A stretch of DNA of 64,000 bases from Agarivorans aestuarii (GCF_019670125.1 NZ_AP023033.1:3275001-3339000), one strand, 5' to 3'. Shown: positions 28,096 to 37,948, counted from the stretch's first letter. Made by a program: numbers and translations. The notes: generated by a model from the sequence alone, not told the origin.

Positions 28096-28296
28096 AAAGC
28101 TAACTCATTGAATATGCATGATGAATAACGCTAACACATCAATAAGCAACAACAAGCTTAAATGCTCGATAGAGCGACCCGCGTATTTTTTATTGCCTGC
28201 AGGCTTAATAAAAATCAGAAAGTTTTGCGTCTTTTAGTGAATTGCTTAGTCTTACTAAAAGTAATCAAAGATTTTAAACCTTGAGATCCTGTTTGT

Positions 28297-28836
28297 ATGA
28301 TATCTGAATGGCAAAACCACAAAGCCCAGCTTAGAAGCTATGTTAGCAAGCGGATAAATGACACTCACGCTGTCGATGACATCTTGCAAGATGTTTACAT
28401 CAAGGCCAGTAGCAATTTGCATCAACTTAAGTCAAAGGGCAGCCTAAAAAGCTGGTTATACCGTATCGCCCATAACACCATTATGGATTTTTATCGCCAG
28501 CAGAAAGCTTATGAAGAATTGCCTGAAGACTTGGTCGCAGAAGATCACGATAGTGGTAACCTCGCTCGTAAAGAGTTAGCAGAGTGCCTGCGCCCTCTCA
28601 TTGATGAACTGCCCGAAAAATACGGTACACCGCTTCGTTTAGCCGAGTTAGAAGGTTACTCACAACAACGTATCGCAGAACAGCTAGGTTTATCGCTCTC
28701 TGGCGCTAAAAGCCGAGTACAAAGAAGCCGAGTGAAATTTAGAGAACAAATGATGGCTTGCTGTGACTTTGAAGTAGGACAAGAGGGCATCACCGACTAC
28801 TCACCAAAAAAGACAAGCTCATCAAGTAAATGTTAA
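28297..28836 (+). CDS. sigZ: SigZ-like sigma-70 family (ECF-type) sigma factor
   Basis: 179 residues with sigma region 2 (DDILQDVYIKASSNLHQLKS, LKSWLYRIAHNTIMDFYRQQ) and region 4 (LDELPEKYGTP...LAELEGYSQQRIAEQLGLSL, GAKSRVQRSRVKFREQM). The C-terminal tail CCDFEVGQEGITDYSPK resembles the tail of SigZ-type factors, whose paired cysteines could sense redox or metal. No anti-sigma factor gene is adjacent. It is followed after 72 bp by a eukaryotic-type glutathione synthetase homologue and then a PatB-type aminotransferase, so it may control thiol metabolism; that link is inferred from position only. Confidence 0.85.
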   Translation: MISEWQNHKAQLRSYVSKRINDTHAVDDILQDVYIKASSNLHQLKSKGSLKSWLYRIAHNTIMDFYRQQKAYEELPEDLVAEDHDSGNLARKELAECLRPLIDELPEKYGTPLRLAELEGYSQQRIAEQLGLSLSGAKSRVQRSRVKFREQMMACCDFEVGQEGITDYSPKKTSSSSKC

Positions 28837-28908
28837 ATGCTGTTTGTCTGCAACAAAGCGGTTATCAAACAAGTTAATGCTCACTCCCACGAGTACTCTG
28901 GAGAATAC

Positions 28909-30399
28909 ATGCCCAATACAACGCGCCCTATTATTTCAGCTCAAATGATTCAAGAAATAACTGAATGGGCCCTTATGCATGGCGTAGCTTTTCGTCAAAC
29001 TGATAACTCTGCCAGGCATTGTCCGTTTAGTATTGCGCCAATAACCATGCCGCGTGAAGTATTCGAACACTTGCGTAGAGCCACATCTCTTATTACAAGG
29101 CTAATTAACAATGTGTCAGAAGATCACGACTTTCTTCAGTCGTCGCTCGCTAAAGTGGCAAAAGCGGAGCCCTTTTTTGAACGTTTATTAGCCCTGCACC
29201 ACCAAGCCCATGGTGACTCAACACATCGCTTATCACCTGCTAGAAAACCGTTGCTAATAATGCGTACCGACTTTATGGACGATCGACAACATGGCCCAAA
29301 AGTTATCGAATTTAATGGTATTGCTGCAGGCATGGCGCCGTTTGGCCAACGCGCAACAGAGCTACATGCTTTTATACAAAATCAATGGCCTCAGCTTTAC
29401 CAAACCTACCTAGAAGATAAGCACGCCACACCAGCAGAAAACCAAGCCATTGAGCAGCTCGCCCTTGCGATCGCTAAAGCAGCCAACAGCATTAAAGCAA
29501 GCTTTGAATCACGTGCTCAAGCATCTTTAGACGGTTTAGCGAGTAAACCAACCTTCTTAATGGTGGTACAAGAAAATGAAGACAATGTGTACGACCAACA
29601 CCTTCTGGAACTAGCTCTACAGAAACAAGGGATTCGCACCCTAAGGCGCACCTTCGAGCAACTTAGTACCCAATTATCCAGCGGCGATAATCAACGCCTA
29701 CTGTTAAAGGACGTAGGCGCTATTGATGTGGTATATCTTAGAGCCGGTTACCAATACGCTGACTACTACTCAACAACACGCAGCGAAAGAGTTTGCTGCG
29801 AAACCCTTAGCCAAACTAGGCTATTTATCGAGCAACACAAAGTAGCCGTAAACGCCACGTTTAGCCAGCAACTCGCCACCAGTAAAACCATGCAAATGCT
29901 CCTAACAAGCATGCCAGCAGAAGACTATGCCCGCTGGGGGTTAAACCTAGAAGATGCCAAGCTAATCAAAAGTGTCTTGGCAGATATGAAGCCAATAAAC
30001 CAAGCAACCATCGGCTGGTTTAATAGGCAGGCAGATAAGCAAGAATGGGTACTAAAAAACCAAGGAGAAGGTGGTGGACATTGCGTTTTTGGTGAAGAAA
30101 TAGGTAATAAACTTCAACAGTTAGCCCCTCATGAGTATGACGCTTGGGCTTTAATGCAGCGCTTATATCCACACGAACGCGAAGTCCCCACCATCGCAGT
30201 GCGTAATAGCACTCAAACCCACGTCGACGATCTGGTGAGCGAGGTAGGCTTATTTAGTGCTTATTACGATGAAGAACCAGCAACACCGCTAAACGGATAT
30301 GCTGGCTATCTTATTCGTAGTAAACCCGCGAGTGAGAACGAAGGCGGGATCCACAGCGGTAAAGGTATTTTAGATTCCTTGGTTTTAAGTGATGCATAA
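28909..30399 (+). CDS. Eukaryotic-type glutathione synthetase homologue (ATP-grasp)
   Basis: 496 residues that follow the eukaryotic GSS fold, not bacterial GshB. Conserved points: R119 in IMRTDFMDD; E134 and N136 (VIEFNG) as metal ligands; QENEDNVYDQHLLE; RRTFEQLS; R278 and Y281 in YLRAGYQYADYY; the glycine-rich lid VLKNQGEGGGHCVFGEE (381-397, E387 metal ligand); VSEVGLFSAYY; R470 in YLIRSKPASENEGGIHSG. Start ATG 28909 has GGAGAATAC before it; 24 upstream codons are excluded. It would join glycine to gamma-glutamylcysteine or act on a related thiol dipeptide. Probably acquired laterally at some point, as in other bacteria carrying this type. Confidence 0.87.
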   Translation: MPNTTRPIISAQMIQEITEWALMHGVAFRQTDNSARHCPFSIAPITMPREVFEHLRRATSLITRLINNVSEDHDFLQSSLAKVAKAEPFFERLLALHHQAHGDSTHRLSPARKPLLIMRTDFMDDRQHGPKVIEFNGIAAGMAPFGQRATELHAFIQNQWPQLYQTYLEDKHATPAENQAIEQLALAIAKAANSIKASFESRAQASLDGLASKPTFLMVVQENEDNVYDQHLLELALQKQGIRTLRRTFEQLSTQLSSGDNQRLLLKDVGAIDVVYLRAGYQYADYYSTTRSERVCCETLSQTRLFIEQHKVAVNATFSQQLATSKTMQMLLTSMPAEDYARWGLNLEDAKLIKSVLADMKPINQATIGWFNRQADKQEWVLKNQGEGGGHCVFGEEIGNKLQQLAPHEYDAWALMQRLYPHEREVPTIAVRNSTQTHVDDLVSEVGLFSAYYDEEPATPLNGYAGYLIRSKPASENEGGIHSGKGILDSLVLSDA

Positions 30400-30469
30400 G
30401 CTAAAAACTTGCGTCTTTTTTGTTAAGGCTGCGTCCTAACACTATCAACCTAAATCGATGGAAAACTTA

Positions 30470-31644
30470 ATGTTTCAAACCACCCCGAGCCACCAAGGTA
30501 TTAGCGACAAATTTATTAAGCATGATAGTAAAATGCTAAAGCAAATTTATGGCAGCGACCAGCTGACACCTTATTGGATGCTGATATGGATTTCCCCATT
30601 GCCTATCCAATCAGCCAAGCTATGCAGCAATTAGTAAACCGTGAGCAATACTCTTACGAATTTGATTCAGAAACCGTATTTAAGGCGATTGCTCATTGGA
30701 ATCAACAGCGCCACCGGCTTGACCTAAACCCCAAACATTTTGTGCAAGTTCCTGGGGTACTCAGTGCAATAGCATTGCTAATTCGCGACTTTACTCAAGA
30801 AGGCGACGGCGTATTAATTCAAACTCCGGTGTACCACCAATTTTGCCGTTTAATTGAATCTGCCGGGCGCAAAGCTGTGACTAGCCCGCTTAAGCTAGAG
30901 GGTGATCGTTACCTATTTGATTACCAAGATTTTGAGCAACAGCTAAGCAGCGGCGAAGTGCGCATGGTGTTGTTATGTAACCCTCATAATCCGGTAGGTA
31001 GAGTGTGGACTAAACAAGAGTTGCAACAGTTAGTTACCATTGCCAAAAAGTACCAGGTAATGATTATAAGTGATGAAGTTCATGCCGATATCGTGTTTGA
31101 AGGTGCAAGGTTCACCAGCATGGCCTCGTTAAACTACGACAACAGCCTCACCATTATTGGCTCCCCCGCTAAAAACTTTGGCTTAAATAGCATTGCTAAT
31201 GGCTATATCTATAGTGATAACCAAGCCTTACGAGAAAAAATCAAAGCAAGCTCGGTGTCTATGTCACTCGACCACGGCAATGCATTTAGTTTGTATGCCA
31301 CCATTGCAGCCTACCAGCATGGCAAAGAGTGGTTCGAAGAGTTTTTGGCTTATACCCAAGAAGTAAGAAACTGGATTATGGCATTTATGGCCAAGGAACT
31401 CCCCCAAGTTAAAGCCTTTCTACCCGAAGGTACCAATCAAATATGGTTTGATTTCTCCGGCTTAAACTTAGCCCCAGAGCAATTAAAAGAGCTATTAAGC
31501 CAGCATGCTAAACTCGCGCTAACACCCGGCACCTGGTTTGGTGAAATAAACGAAAATTATTATCGGATGAACTTTGCCTCACCGTTAGAAAAAGTCCAAG
31601 CGTCACTGCAGCAACTCAAAACATCAATTAGCCAATATCGCTAA
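30470..31644 (+). pseudogene. MalY/PatB-family aminotransferase (C-S lyase) with a one-base frameshift
   Basis: PLP fold-type I enzyme related to MalY/PatB cystathionine beta-lyases. From ATG 30470 (GATGGA ribosome site) the frame reads 37 residues ending LTPYWM, then shifts. The rest continues in another frame from 30574 (DADMDFPIAYPI), giving 355 more codons. Family members read WVADMDFP or WMADMDFP here, so one G is missing at 30580/30581 (ATGGCTGAT expected, ATGCTGAT present). Later motifs are intact: CNPHNPVGRVWTKQEL, ISDEVHADIVF, PLP lysine in SPAKNFGLNS and RMNFASP. Either a recent inactivation or a sequencing error; a TTG start at 30574 would lose the conserved N-terminus. Confidence 0.85.
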
Positions 31645-31652
31645 TCATTTAG

Positions 31653-31698
31653 ATAAAGGCAGAGGCCGGCGATTAAAATTACCAAGCTCTGCCTTTAT
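31653..31698 (+). terminator. Long-armed hairpin after the PatB-like gene
   Basis: 12-bp perfect arms ATAAAGGCAGAG and CTCTGCCTTTAT with a 22-nt loop, 9 bp past the stop codon. Only a short T-stretch is present, within the right arm. Probable terminator. Confidence 0.6.
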
Positions 31699-31712
31699 GA
31701 TGACTAAATAGC

Positions 31713-31759
31713 CAAACTGGCAAACTGGCAAACTGGCAAACTGGCAAACTGGCAAACTG
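31713..31759. repeat. 8-bp tandem repeat (CAAACTGG)n, about 5.9 copies
   Basis: Five perfect CAAACTGG units and a 7-base sixth (31713-31759), all identical. Intergenic, about 105 bp upstream of the orphan membrane-protein gene and just past the terminator hairpin. Perfect short arrays of this kind slip during replication, so copy number may vary between strains. Confidence 0.97.
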
Positions 31760-31865
31760 CTAGAGAGGAAAGCTCTGAGCGTTTAAATAGTATTTTCTTT
31801 TTAATTAATAGCTTAGTGGTAGCTTTATTCACATAAAAAAGACGCAAGCTCACTTAGGAATGAAA

Positions 31866-32561
31866 ATGGAAGAAAGCAAACTCTTCAAAAAAATATGGCG
31901 ATTTAATGCCATTGTAATTATGTTAGTTGGAATTGTAGGTCTAGCGCTAAGCCTATTCGCTGCCATTACAATCTACCAAGACATTACACGTGATAGAAAC
32001 GTAAGAAACATTGTTAATATTGAAGAAACACAGGAAGATAAAGAAAAGTGGCGGCTAGGAAATCTAATAAGCATTAATGGATCTAGCGTAATAATGGTCC
32101 CACTCTATTCAGAGCAAAATATAAGCACAGCGTCATACAGCAAGTCGGCATCGTCAACCAGAAACTACCTCTTCATTAATGTAGAAACAAATAGTAAGTA
32201 TTGGTTATTTGATAAAAATGACTACTTGATAACAAGCATTCATCAGTTACCAAATACCTCTTATTCAGAGCAAACCAAAGAAACTAAAGCCATTCTTTAT
32301 TACGTGGTTAAGTCGGACACTAATAACAATAATTCGTTAACATCATCTGATCTAAAAACCGTAGCTATATCGAAGCCAAATGGCCAAGAGTACCTTGAAT
32401 TACTAAAAGATATCGACTTTGTAAATGGATACAAAACTGTCGGCGAGCACTCTGTAATCATCGTATTTCAACGCGACAATATCGCTTATTCGGCAACTAT
32501 TAATTTAGACAATTTAACAATCTCTAACGAGGAGCCATTGCCTAGCATGGAGCCCAAGTAG
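31866..32561 (+). CDS. Single-pass membrane protein of unknown function
   Basis: 231 residues. A basic N-terminus (KLFKKIWRF) precedes one strong membrane helix (about residues 13-36, NAIVIMLVGIVGLALSLFAA). The remaining 190 residues are polar, rich in Asn, Ser and Thr, with predicted beta strands, presumably on the periplasmic side. I recognise no family. The AT-rich composition and Asn-rich stretches (DTNNNNSLTSS) differ from neighbours, suggesting a lineage-specific or transferred gene. Two in-frame ATGs exist; TAGGA is 6 nt before 31866, so that one is preferred over 31860. Confidence 0.7.
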   Translation: MEESKLFKKIWRFNAIVIMLVGIVGLALSLFAAITIYQDITRDRNVRNIVNIEETQEDKEKWRLGNLISINGSSVIMVPLYSEQNISTASYSKSASSTRNYLFINVETNSKYWLFDKNDYLITSIHQLPNTSYSEQTKETKAILYYVVKSDTNNNNSLTSSDLKTVAISKPNGQEYLELLKDIDFVNGYKTVGEHSVIIVFQRDNIAYSATINLDNLTISNEEPLPSMEPK

Positions 32562-32613
32562 AACCCATCTTCGTATAAAAAAATACTTTTGCTCAACGCT
32601 ATATGCCAGCTAC

Positions 32614-32640
32614 AAAAAAGCCCGCTAAGTGCGGGCTTAC
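32614..32640 (-). terminator. Terminator of cvfB
   Basis: 8-bp stem AAGCCCGC/GCGGGCTT with a TAAGT loop. On the minus strand it is followed by TTTT. It lies about 25 bp past the cvfB stop. Confidence 0.9.
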
Positions 32641-32661
32641 CTGACTAATGAAAAACGCTCA

Positions 32662-33498
32662 CTATTCTTTGTCGTTTAACACTATGCCAGTTTTACTAAT
32701 GGTGATTAAACCTTCTTTATAAAGCTTACCAATGGCTTTTTTAAAGGTACCTTTACTTACACCAAAGATAGCAGAAATGGCTTGCGGGGTACTTTTATCA
32801 CTCAACGCCAAGTAGCCTTGCTCTTCGCGAAGCTTAGCTAAAATGGTGTCGCCAATATCAATGGCTTTTTGTATGCCGATGGGCTCTAAACTTACGTCTA
32901 GCTTTTGGTCTTCTCGTACTTTTTGAATATAACCAGTACCTGCATAACCCGCGCGAATACGCTTAAACACTTGATCGTAATACACTACGCCCCAGTGCTT
33001 GTTATTTACCACTGCTTTGTAACCTAGCTCGGTACGCCCAGCGACCAATAACTCAACTTTGTCGCCACGCTTATACTTGTGGTCTGACTTATCGATGTAA
33101 CGATCAAGCTTGTTGCTGGCGGTAATGCGTTGCTCGTTGTCTAAGTAGACATACACTACGTAATGACGATCAACTTCCATTGGCTGCTGTTGCTCACCAA
33201 AAGGTAAGAACAAATCTTTGTCTAGGCCCCAATCGAGGAAGATCCCCACATCATTAATGTCTTTTACCTGCAAGTTAGCGCACTCGCCAACTTGCACTAA
33301 AGGTTTCTGCAAGGTGGCCAGCAAGTTACCTTGGTTATCGCGGTAAACAAATACTTCGATTTGTTCGCCAATACTCAACTCAGCCGGGAGCTCTTTGCTC
33401 GGCAGCAAAATATCACCAAACTCGCCACCTTCTAGGTAGGCACCTAAGTCAGCCATTTCAATCACGGCTAGTTGATTAAGGCGTCCAATTTCTAGCAT
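32662..33498 (-). CDS. cvfB: S1-domain RNA-binding protein CvfB/YitL
   Basis: 278 residues: three S1-like OB domains followed by a winged helix. MLEIGRLNQLAVIEMADLGA is the usual family start; DINDVGIFLDWGLDKDLFLP marks the second S1-like domain; SAIFGVSKGTFKKAIGKLYK with EGLITI is the C-terminal winged helix. Staphylococcal CvfB binds RNA and affects virulence-factor expression; the role in gammaproteobacteria is not settled. The frame is open 69 bp further upstream, but AGAGAGAAA sits directly before ATG 33498 and homologues start there. The chemoreceptor gene upstream is separated by about 90 bp from this start. Confidence 0.9.
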   Translation of the reverse strand: MLEIGRLNQLAVIEMADLGAYLEGGEFGDILLPSKELPAELSIGEQIEVFVYRDNQGNLLATLQKPLVQVGECANLQVKDINDVGIFLDWGLDKDLFLPFGEQQQPMEVDRHYVVYVYLDNEQRITASNKLDRYIDKSDHKYKRGDKVELLVAGRTELGYKAVVNNKHWGVVYYDQVFKRIRAGYAGTGYIQKVREDQKLDVSLEPIGIQKAIDIGDTILAKLREEQGYLALSDKSTPQAISAIFGVSKGTFKKAIGKLYKEGLITISKTGIVLNDKE

Positions 33499-33588
33499 TT
33501 TCTCTCTCTTCTCACATTCGATAAGCTCAGCATGAGCTAATGCGCGAGTATAACATGCTAAAGTCAAGATGCGCTTGGCTTAATTGGC

Positions 33589-35505
33589 TTAGGCTGGTTT
33601 TAATGCGTTAACAATAGTAGAGACTTGCTGGCTTACATCCGATTCAATTTTAGTCGCTAATTTGTAGGCCGACTCTACTTGCGTTTTCACCGTGCTCATT
33701 TTGGAAGTGAAGCTACCTACATGCTCACTTTGTTCGCGAATATACTCACTGGCTTGATGGGCAACTTGGGCTGAGGTTTCAGCCTGCTCACGCACTTGAT
33801 GAGTGGTTTCCATTAGCTTAGAAGAAATAGTCTGTTGGTGCTCACTGGCTTCTGCTATGCCACCAATGTTTGATTCTAGGCTAGTAGAGGATTGCTTTAA
33901 CTGATTAAGAATACCAGTAATCTCTTCTAAAGAACTTTGGGTGCGCATTGACAGTGTTCTTACTTCATCGGCTACCACGGCAAAGCCGCGACCATGTTCT
34001 CCGGCGCGGGCTGATTCGATAGCAGCATTTAAGGCGAGTAAATTAGTTTGCTCAGCAATGCTGCGAATCACATCCAAAATTGCGCTTACGTCTGTCACTG
34101 CTGTTACCAAGGTCGCCAGTGATTCTCGCCCTTCGGTAACGGCGGTACTGGTGCGCTTGCTGGCATTCATTACCTGCTCTACATTTTGCTGCGATTCATT
34201 CATCGCGCTCTGGGTAGCGTTGGCATTGTGCTCTACGTCGCTAGATACCTGATTAAGCTGCTCTGTTAATGAACGCAGTTGTTCCATCAGCAATTGAGAT
34301 TCAGCTACTTGGTGATCGGTTTGCTCTGAGGTTAAGTACACTTCACGTACCTGTTTAGTCACCGAATCGAGTGAATTAGATACAACAGATAACTGCTTGT
34401 TCTTAAGCTCTTCTAAGTCTTCTTGCTTGGCCAATAGCTGGTTGAAAAAGGTAGCAATTTCGCCGATCTCGGTATTATTTCGGCGTACTTTTAATCGCTC
34501 GATGCTGCCGTTTTCAACCAGTGAGGCAAAGCCATTTCGCAGTTCACGAAGCGGTTTTAATACGGTGCTTTGCATCACAACTTGCATTACGATGGCAATT
34601 AGCAAAATTAAGCCCGCAACACTGTATAGGGTGATTTTAACCGTTTGAGTAACCCCATCTCGCTGCTTAATAACACCCTGCTCTGCTTGAGATATTTGCT
34701 GGGTAAGTAACTCAATGTCGGCCGCTAATGCGCTGCGTAATACCATCCGTTGTTCGATTAAAGCATTAGTCGATTGCAGCTCCCTTGGGTAGCGCAGAGT
34801 TAAACTTACTAGTTCGCTCTTTATCTCTTCGGCTAAATCGACAGCTTCTTCAGGGTCGCCTAAAGCAAACTCATCAACTTCAACTTCGCTCATCACCCCC
34901 AGCAATGGTAAAGCATCAATTGCTTTTGCATGTTTGTTTACCCGCAAAAATGCATCGTCGTAAGCAGATTTGCTGTTGGCACTAGGGTCTGCAAAATAGC
35001 GACTTCGCTGCATCGACAAGTTAACTAAAGCATTAAGTAGTTCTGTACCTTGTTGAATATAGTCACGTGAACTGGCTGCTTGAGCGCTTAAGCCGTAGTC
35101 AACGGTACTGTCTGCCCAACCAAGCATTTCACGCTCTGCATTTATCAACAAGCCTTGCTCATTACCGCTGAGTTTGCCCAGTGCTAAATAACGATCTTGC
35201 AAGGCACTATGTAGCTGATTTAACAGCTCAGCCAAGCCAGGCAAATGCTGCTGATTGGAGCGCTCTACCAGTTCCAGCAGCAAACGCTCAGCTTCACTAA
35301 GCTCTAACGCATTACCGGTATTTAAGTAATTGTTTACCTTAGCCACCAGCTGGCTATTAAATTGAGATTTGAGAGATTGATAATTTTGTAGCTGCTGATT
35401 GGAGCTCGACAACTCAACTAAAGAAAAAAATAAGGCTGCAATTAACACCGCACTTACGGCAAATAATGCTATCGCAGATAGTCTAGAGAATCGTGATACT
35501 CGCAT
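33589..35505 (-). CDS. Methyl-accepting chemotaxis protein
   Basis: 638-residue transmembrane chemoreceptor. TM1 about residues 10-32, a helical periplasmic sensor of about 255 residues, TM2 about 288-312 ([20 protein letters not shown]), a HAMP domain ([18 protein letters not shown]), and a cytoplasmic signalling hairpin whose tip reads [20 protein letters not shown] with [20 protein letters not shown]. Coiled-coil adaptation regions flank it. The sensor is all-helical and resembles no ligand class I can name. No CheR-binding pentapeptide at the C-terminus (ends NALKPA). It stands apart from any che cluster here. Confidence 0.93.
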   Translation of the reverse strand: MRVSRFSRLSAIALFAVSAVLIAALFFSLVELSSSNQQLQNYQSLKSQFNSQLVAKVNNYLNTGNALELSEAERLLLELVERSNQQHLPGLAELLNQLHSALQDRYLALGKLSGNEQGLLINAEREMLGWADSTVDYGLSAQAASSRDYIQQGTELLNALVNLSMQRSRYFADPSANSKSAYDDAFLRVNKHAKAIDALPLLGVMSEVEVDEFALGDPEEAVDLAEEIKSELVSLTLRYPRELQSTNALIEQRMVLRSALAADIELLTQQISQAEQGVIKQRDGVTQTVKITLYSVAGLILLIAIVMQVVMQSTVLKPLRELRNGFASLVENGSIERLKVRRNNTEIGEIATFFNQLLAKQEDLEELKNKQLSVVSNSLDSVTKQVREVYLTSEQTDHQVAESQLLMEQLRSLTEQLNQVSSDVEHNANATQSAMNESQQNVEQVMNASKRTSTAVTEGRESLATLVTAVTDVSAILDVIRSIAEQTNLLALNAAIESARAGEHGRGFAVVADEVRTLSMRTQSSLEEITGILNQLKQSSTSLESNIGGIAEASEHQQTISSKLMETTHQVREQAETSAQVAHQASEYIREQSEHVGSFTSKMSTVKTQVESAYKLATKIESDVSQQVSTIVNALKPA

Positions 35506-35687
35506 AAAAACTCCATTCGCAGATTAGCTAAAGCTAGCTCTGCGGCAATCCCTAACAGGCCTATTAGGCGCTAATTTGGGCGAAGATTTTATGACTAAAA
35601 TATGACAATAATATTACATTGATAACTGTATTAAAAATAGCAAAGCATTTGATATATAAATGAAAACCAATAATTACAGCAACTTAA

Positions 35688-36581
35688 CTACAATGTTATC
35701 GGTATACAAAGCTGTAACTCAAAGCGTTCATTTTGATCCATAAATTGACATCGAGAGTAGCGCACATAAGCGGGCGTATCTCCTAAACGATAACCGCTAT
35801 TGGGCAGCCATTGCATATAAAATTTATGCAATATTGGTAACAAATCCCCATATTCTCCAGCGGCATGTAAGGTTGCATGCATGCCTTCGGGAATCGTTAA
35901 GGCACTAACTCCACCCCGACGCACTATTGGACCATCTACCGCTAAACAAGCGACATAGTGACAGAGCGGAGCCGGAACAATATCAGGATTAGAATGATAC
36001 AAACCTAATAGCTTGTTTACTTGCCACTCCACACCTTGGCTATCAGCCCAAACATGCAGTTTTTCATAGGCTTGGCGAATAGAACGATCGTAGCCTTGGT
36101 GCCTCACATAAGCGACTGGTTGGGCAGGCAAGCGCTGCACCTTAACCTCAGGCATATGCAGCGCCTTGGCATTTAAGATTCGCTGTTGTAAGTCATCGCT
36201 CCAATGCTGCTGATAATTGGCTTGGCTAAACTGACTATATCCTTTGTCTCGCCACTGGCTAGGTGAACAAGCAAAGTGCTTTCTAAAGGCTTGAGAGAAA
36301 GATGCGGGAGACAGAAAACCACAACAGTGTGAGGCTTCTTGAATAGTTAGACCGGGCGAGAACATCAATAAATTAGCACAGCGTTCCAAGCGCGCCCTAC
36401 GAATATATTCATTCACATTTTCTCCGGTAACCTGCTTAAAACAACGGTGAAAATGATGGGGCGAATAAGCAGCTACTTTGGCTAATAACTTGGCATTTAA
36501 AGGCTCAGCAATATGCTGATGAATATAATACAAAGCATCGTTGATTCGATTAACTCGCATTCCATCTGAGCTTAAAGACAT
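35688..36581 (-). CDS. AraC-family regulator with GyrI-like effector domain
   Basis: 297 residues. Two helix-turn-helix motifs at the N-terminus (LLAKVAAYSPHHFHRCFKQV and IQEASHCCGFLSPASFSQAF), then a GyrI-like small-molecule-binding domain from about residue 140 (VAYVRHQGYDRSIRQAYEKL, SGYRLGDTPAYVRY). This order is that of Rob/SoxS-related AraC-GyrI regulators that sense hydrophobic or cationic compounds. It is divergent from an aminotransferase gene 130 bp away, the natural candidate target. Confidence 0.9.
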   Translation of the reverse strand: MSLSSDGMRVNRINDALYYIHQHIAEPLNAKLLAKVAAYSPHHFHRCFKQVTGENVNEYIRRARLERCANLLMFSPGLTIQEASHCCGFLSPASFSQAFRKHFACSPSQWRDKGYSQFSQANYQQHWSDDLQQRILNAKALHMPEVKVQRLPAQPVAYVRHQGYDRSIRQAYEKLHVWADSQGVEWQVNKLLGLYHSNPDIVPAPLCHYVACLAVDGPIVRRGGVSALTIPEGMHATLHAAGEYGDLLPILHKFYMQWLPNSGYRLGDTPAYVRYSRCQFMDQNERFELQLCIPITL

Positions 36582-36710
36582 TCAGTACCTTAAAGGCCTA
36601 CCATCAATTCCTCAAAATAGCACATATGGATAAGTCATTGCACATAAACGCTAAAGCATCCCCGTAGTTGTTTTTGCAATGATAGTCAGCAGTTTTCACT
36701 AAGTAGGTAA

Positions 36711-37874
36711 ATGACCATGGTAACGGTGAGTAATCGAGTACAGCAAACTAAACCCTCGTACATACGCAATATTCTAAAGGTAACTCAGCAATTCGATATG
36801 CTCTCTCTTGCAGGCGGTTTACCCGATGCAGAACTGTTTCCCTTAGATATACTGGCACAGGCAGCTGCCGAGTTGGCTCAATCTCCTAGCATATTTCAAT
36901 ATGGTGCTACCGAAGGCTTAACTGAGCTTCGCCAATGGCTACTTAACGACGACAACTTAAACGAAGATGTATTGATTACTACGGGCTCACAACAAGCCTT
37001 AGACTTAATAGCCCGCAGCTACCTTAACCCAAGAGATAAAGTACTCTGTGAAGCGCCCAGTTATTTAGGCGCCTTGCAAGTGTTTGATTTGGCTGAAGCC
37101 GAGATACATACAGTGATAGCGGAATCTGACGGGCCTAATCTAGCCGAGCTTGAGCAACAACTAGCCAAACACAAAATAAAGCTTTTTTATGCAGTGCCAG
37201 ACTTTCAAAACCCTAGCGGCCATTGCTGGAGCCTAAGCAAACGCAAGGCCGTTGCCAGCCTCTTAGCCAAGTATAAAGTCGCGCTGATTGAAGATGCCCC
37301 CTATCGCCAACTTCGCTATCAAGGTGAGCCCCTTCCCACGGTGAGTGAGCTATCGAGTTATGCAGCATTTTACCTCGGCTCTTTTTCAAAAATAGCCACA
37401 CCTGGAATGCGTGTAGGCTATGTAAGAGCCAATCAAGCCTTGCTAGAACCACTAAAAAAAGTAAAACAAGCAAGCGACTTACACTCTGCCCAGCCCATGC
37501 AAATGATGCTATTAGCCACCGTTCGCCACCCATTGTTTGCTGAGCACTTAACGAAGTTGACCAATACTTACCGAGCGCGGCGCGACTACTTAGCAGCGCT
37601 TTTAAAGCAGCAACTTAAGAATGAATTAGAGTTTGATGTGCCCGAAGGAGGCATGTTTATCTGGGCAAAACTCACCCGCCACAAGGCAATGCCTTTAGCG
37701 GAGGCGGCATTACAGCAAAAGGTAGCGGTAGTGCCGGGAGATGAGTTTTGGCCAAGCAATCACACTGTTGACTACCATGCGATTAGATTAAACTTTACAG
37801 CCTTAACAGAAGCACAGCTAGAGCAGGCAGTTGCCCGTTTAAAAAGGGCGATTAAAAGCTGTTCGCCAAATTAG
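36711..37874 (+). CDS. PLP-dependent aminotransferase, LysN/MocR-catalytic type
   Basis: 387-residue class I/II aminotransferase of the 2-aminoadipate/aromatic type (the catalytic half of MocR regulators without the DNA-binding half). MLSLAGGLPDAELFPLD is the characteristic N-terminal block, then YGATEGLTELRQWL, VPDFQNPSGHCWSLSKR and the PLP lysine in YLGSFSKIATPGMRVGYVR; ARG in HAIRLNFTA binds the substrate carboxylate. Substrate not assigned (2-aminoadipate, aromatic or branched amino acids). TAGGTAA precedes the ATG. Divergent AraC/GyrI gene may regulate it. Confidence 0.88.
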   Translation: MTMVTVSNRVQQTKPSYIRNILKVTQQFDMLSLAGGLPDAELFPLDILAQAAAELAQSPSIFQYGATEGLTELRQWLLNDDNLNEDVLITTGSQQALDLIARSYLNPRDKVLCEAPSYLGALQVFDLAEAEIHTVIAESDGPNLAELEQQLAKHKIKLFYAVPDFQNPSGHCWSLSKRKAVASLLAKYKVALIEDAPYRQLRYQGEPLPTVSELSSYAAFYLGSFSKIATPGMRVGYVRANQALLEPLKKVKQASDLHSAQPMQMMLLATVRHPLFAEHLTKLTNTYRARRDYLAALLKQQLKNELEFDVPEGGMFIWAKLTRHKAMPLAEAALQQKVAVVPGDEFWPSNHTVDYHAIRLNFTALTEAQLEQAVARLKRAIKSCSPN

Positions 37875-37913
37875 CAGGGTAAAGGTTAAGCGATTTGTAA
37901 GCTGCATGTTCAA

Positions 37914-37948
37914 AGCTAGGAGGCGGTAGAATTCCGCCTCAACTAGCT
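37914..37948. terminator. Convergent hairpin between the aminotransferase and the OlsF-like gene
   Basis: GAGGCGG/CCGCCTC (37920-37926, 37934-37940), extended by AGCTAG/CTAGCT after a two-base bulge. It sits between two convergent genes and overlaps the stop codon of the acyltransferase gene. Confidence 0.65.
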
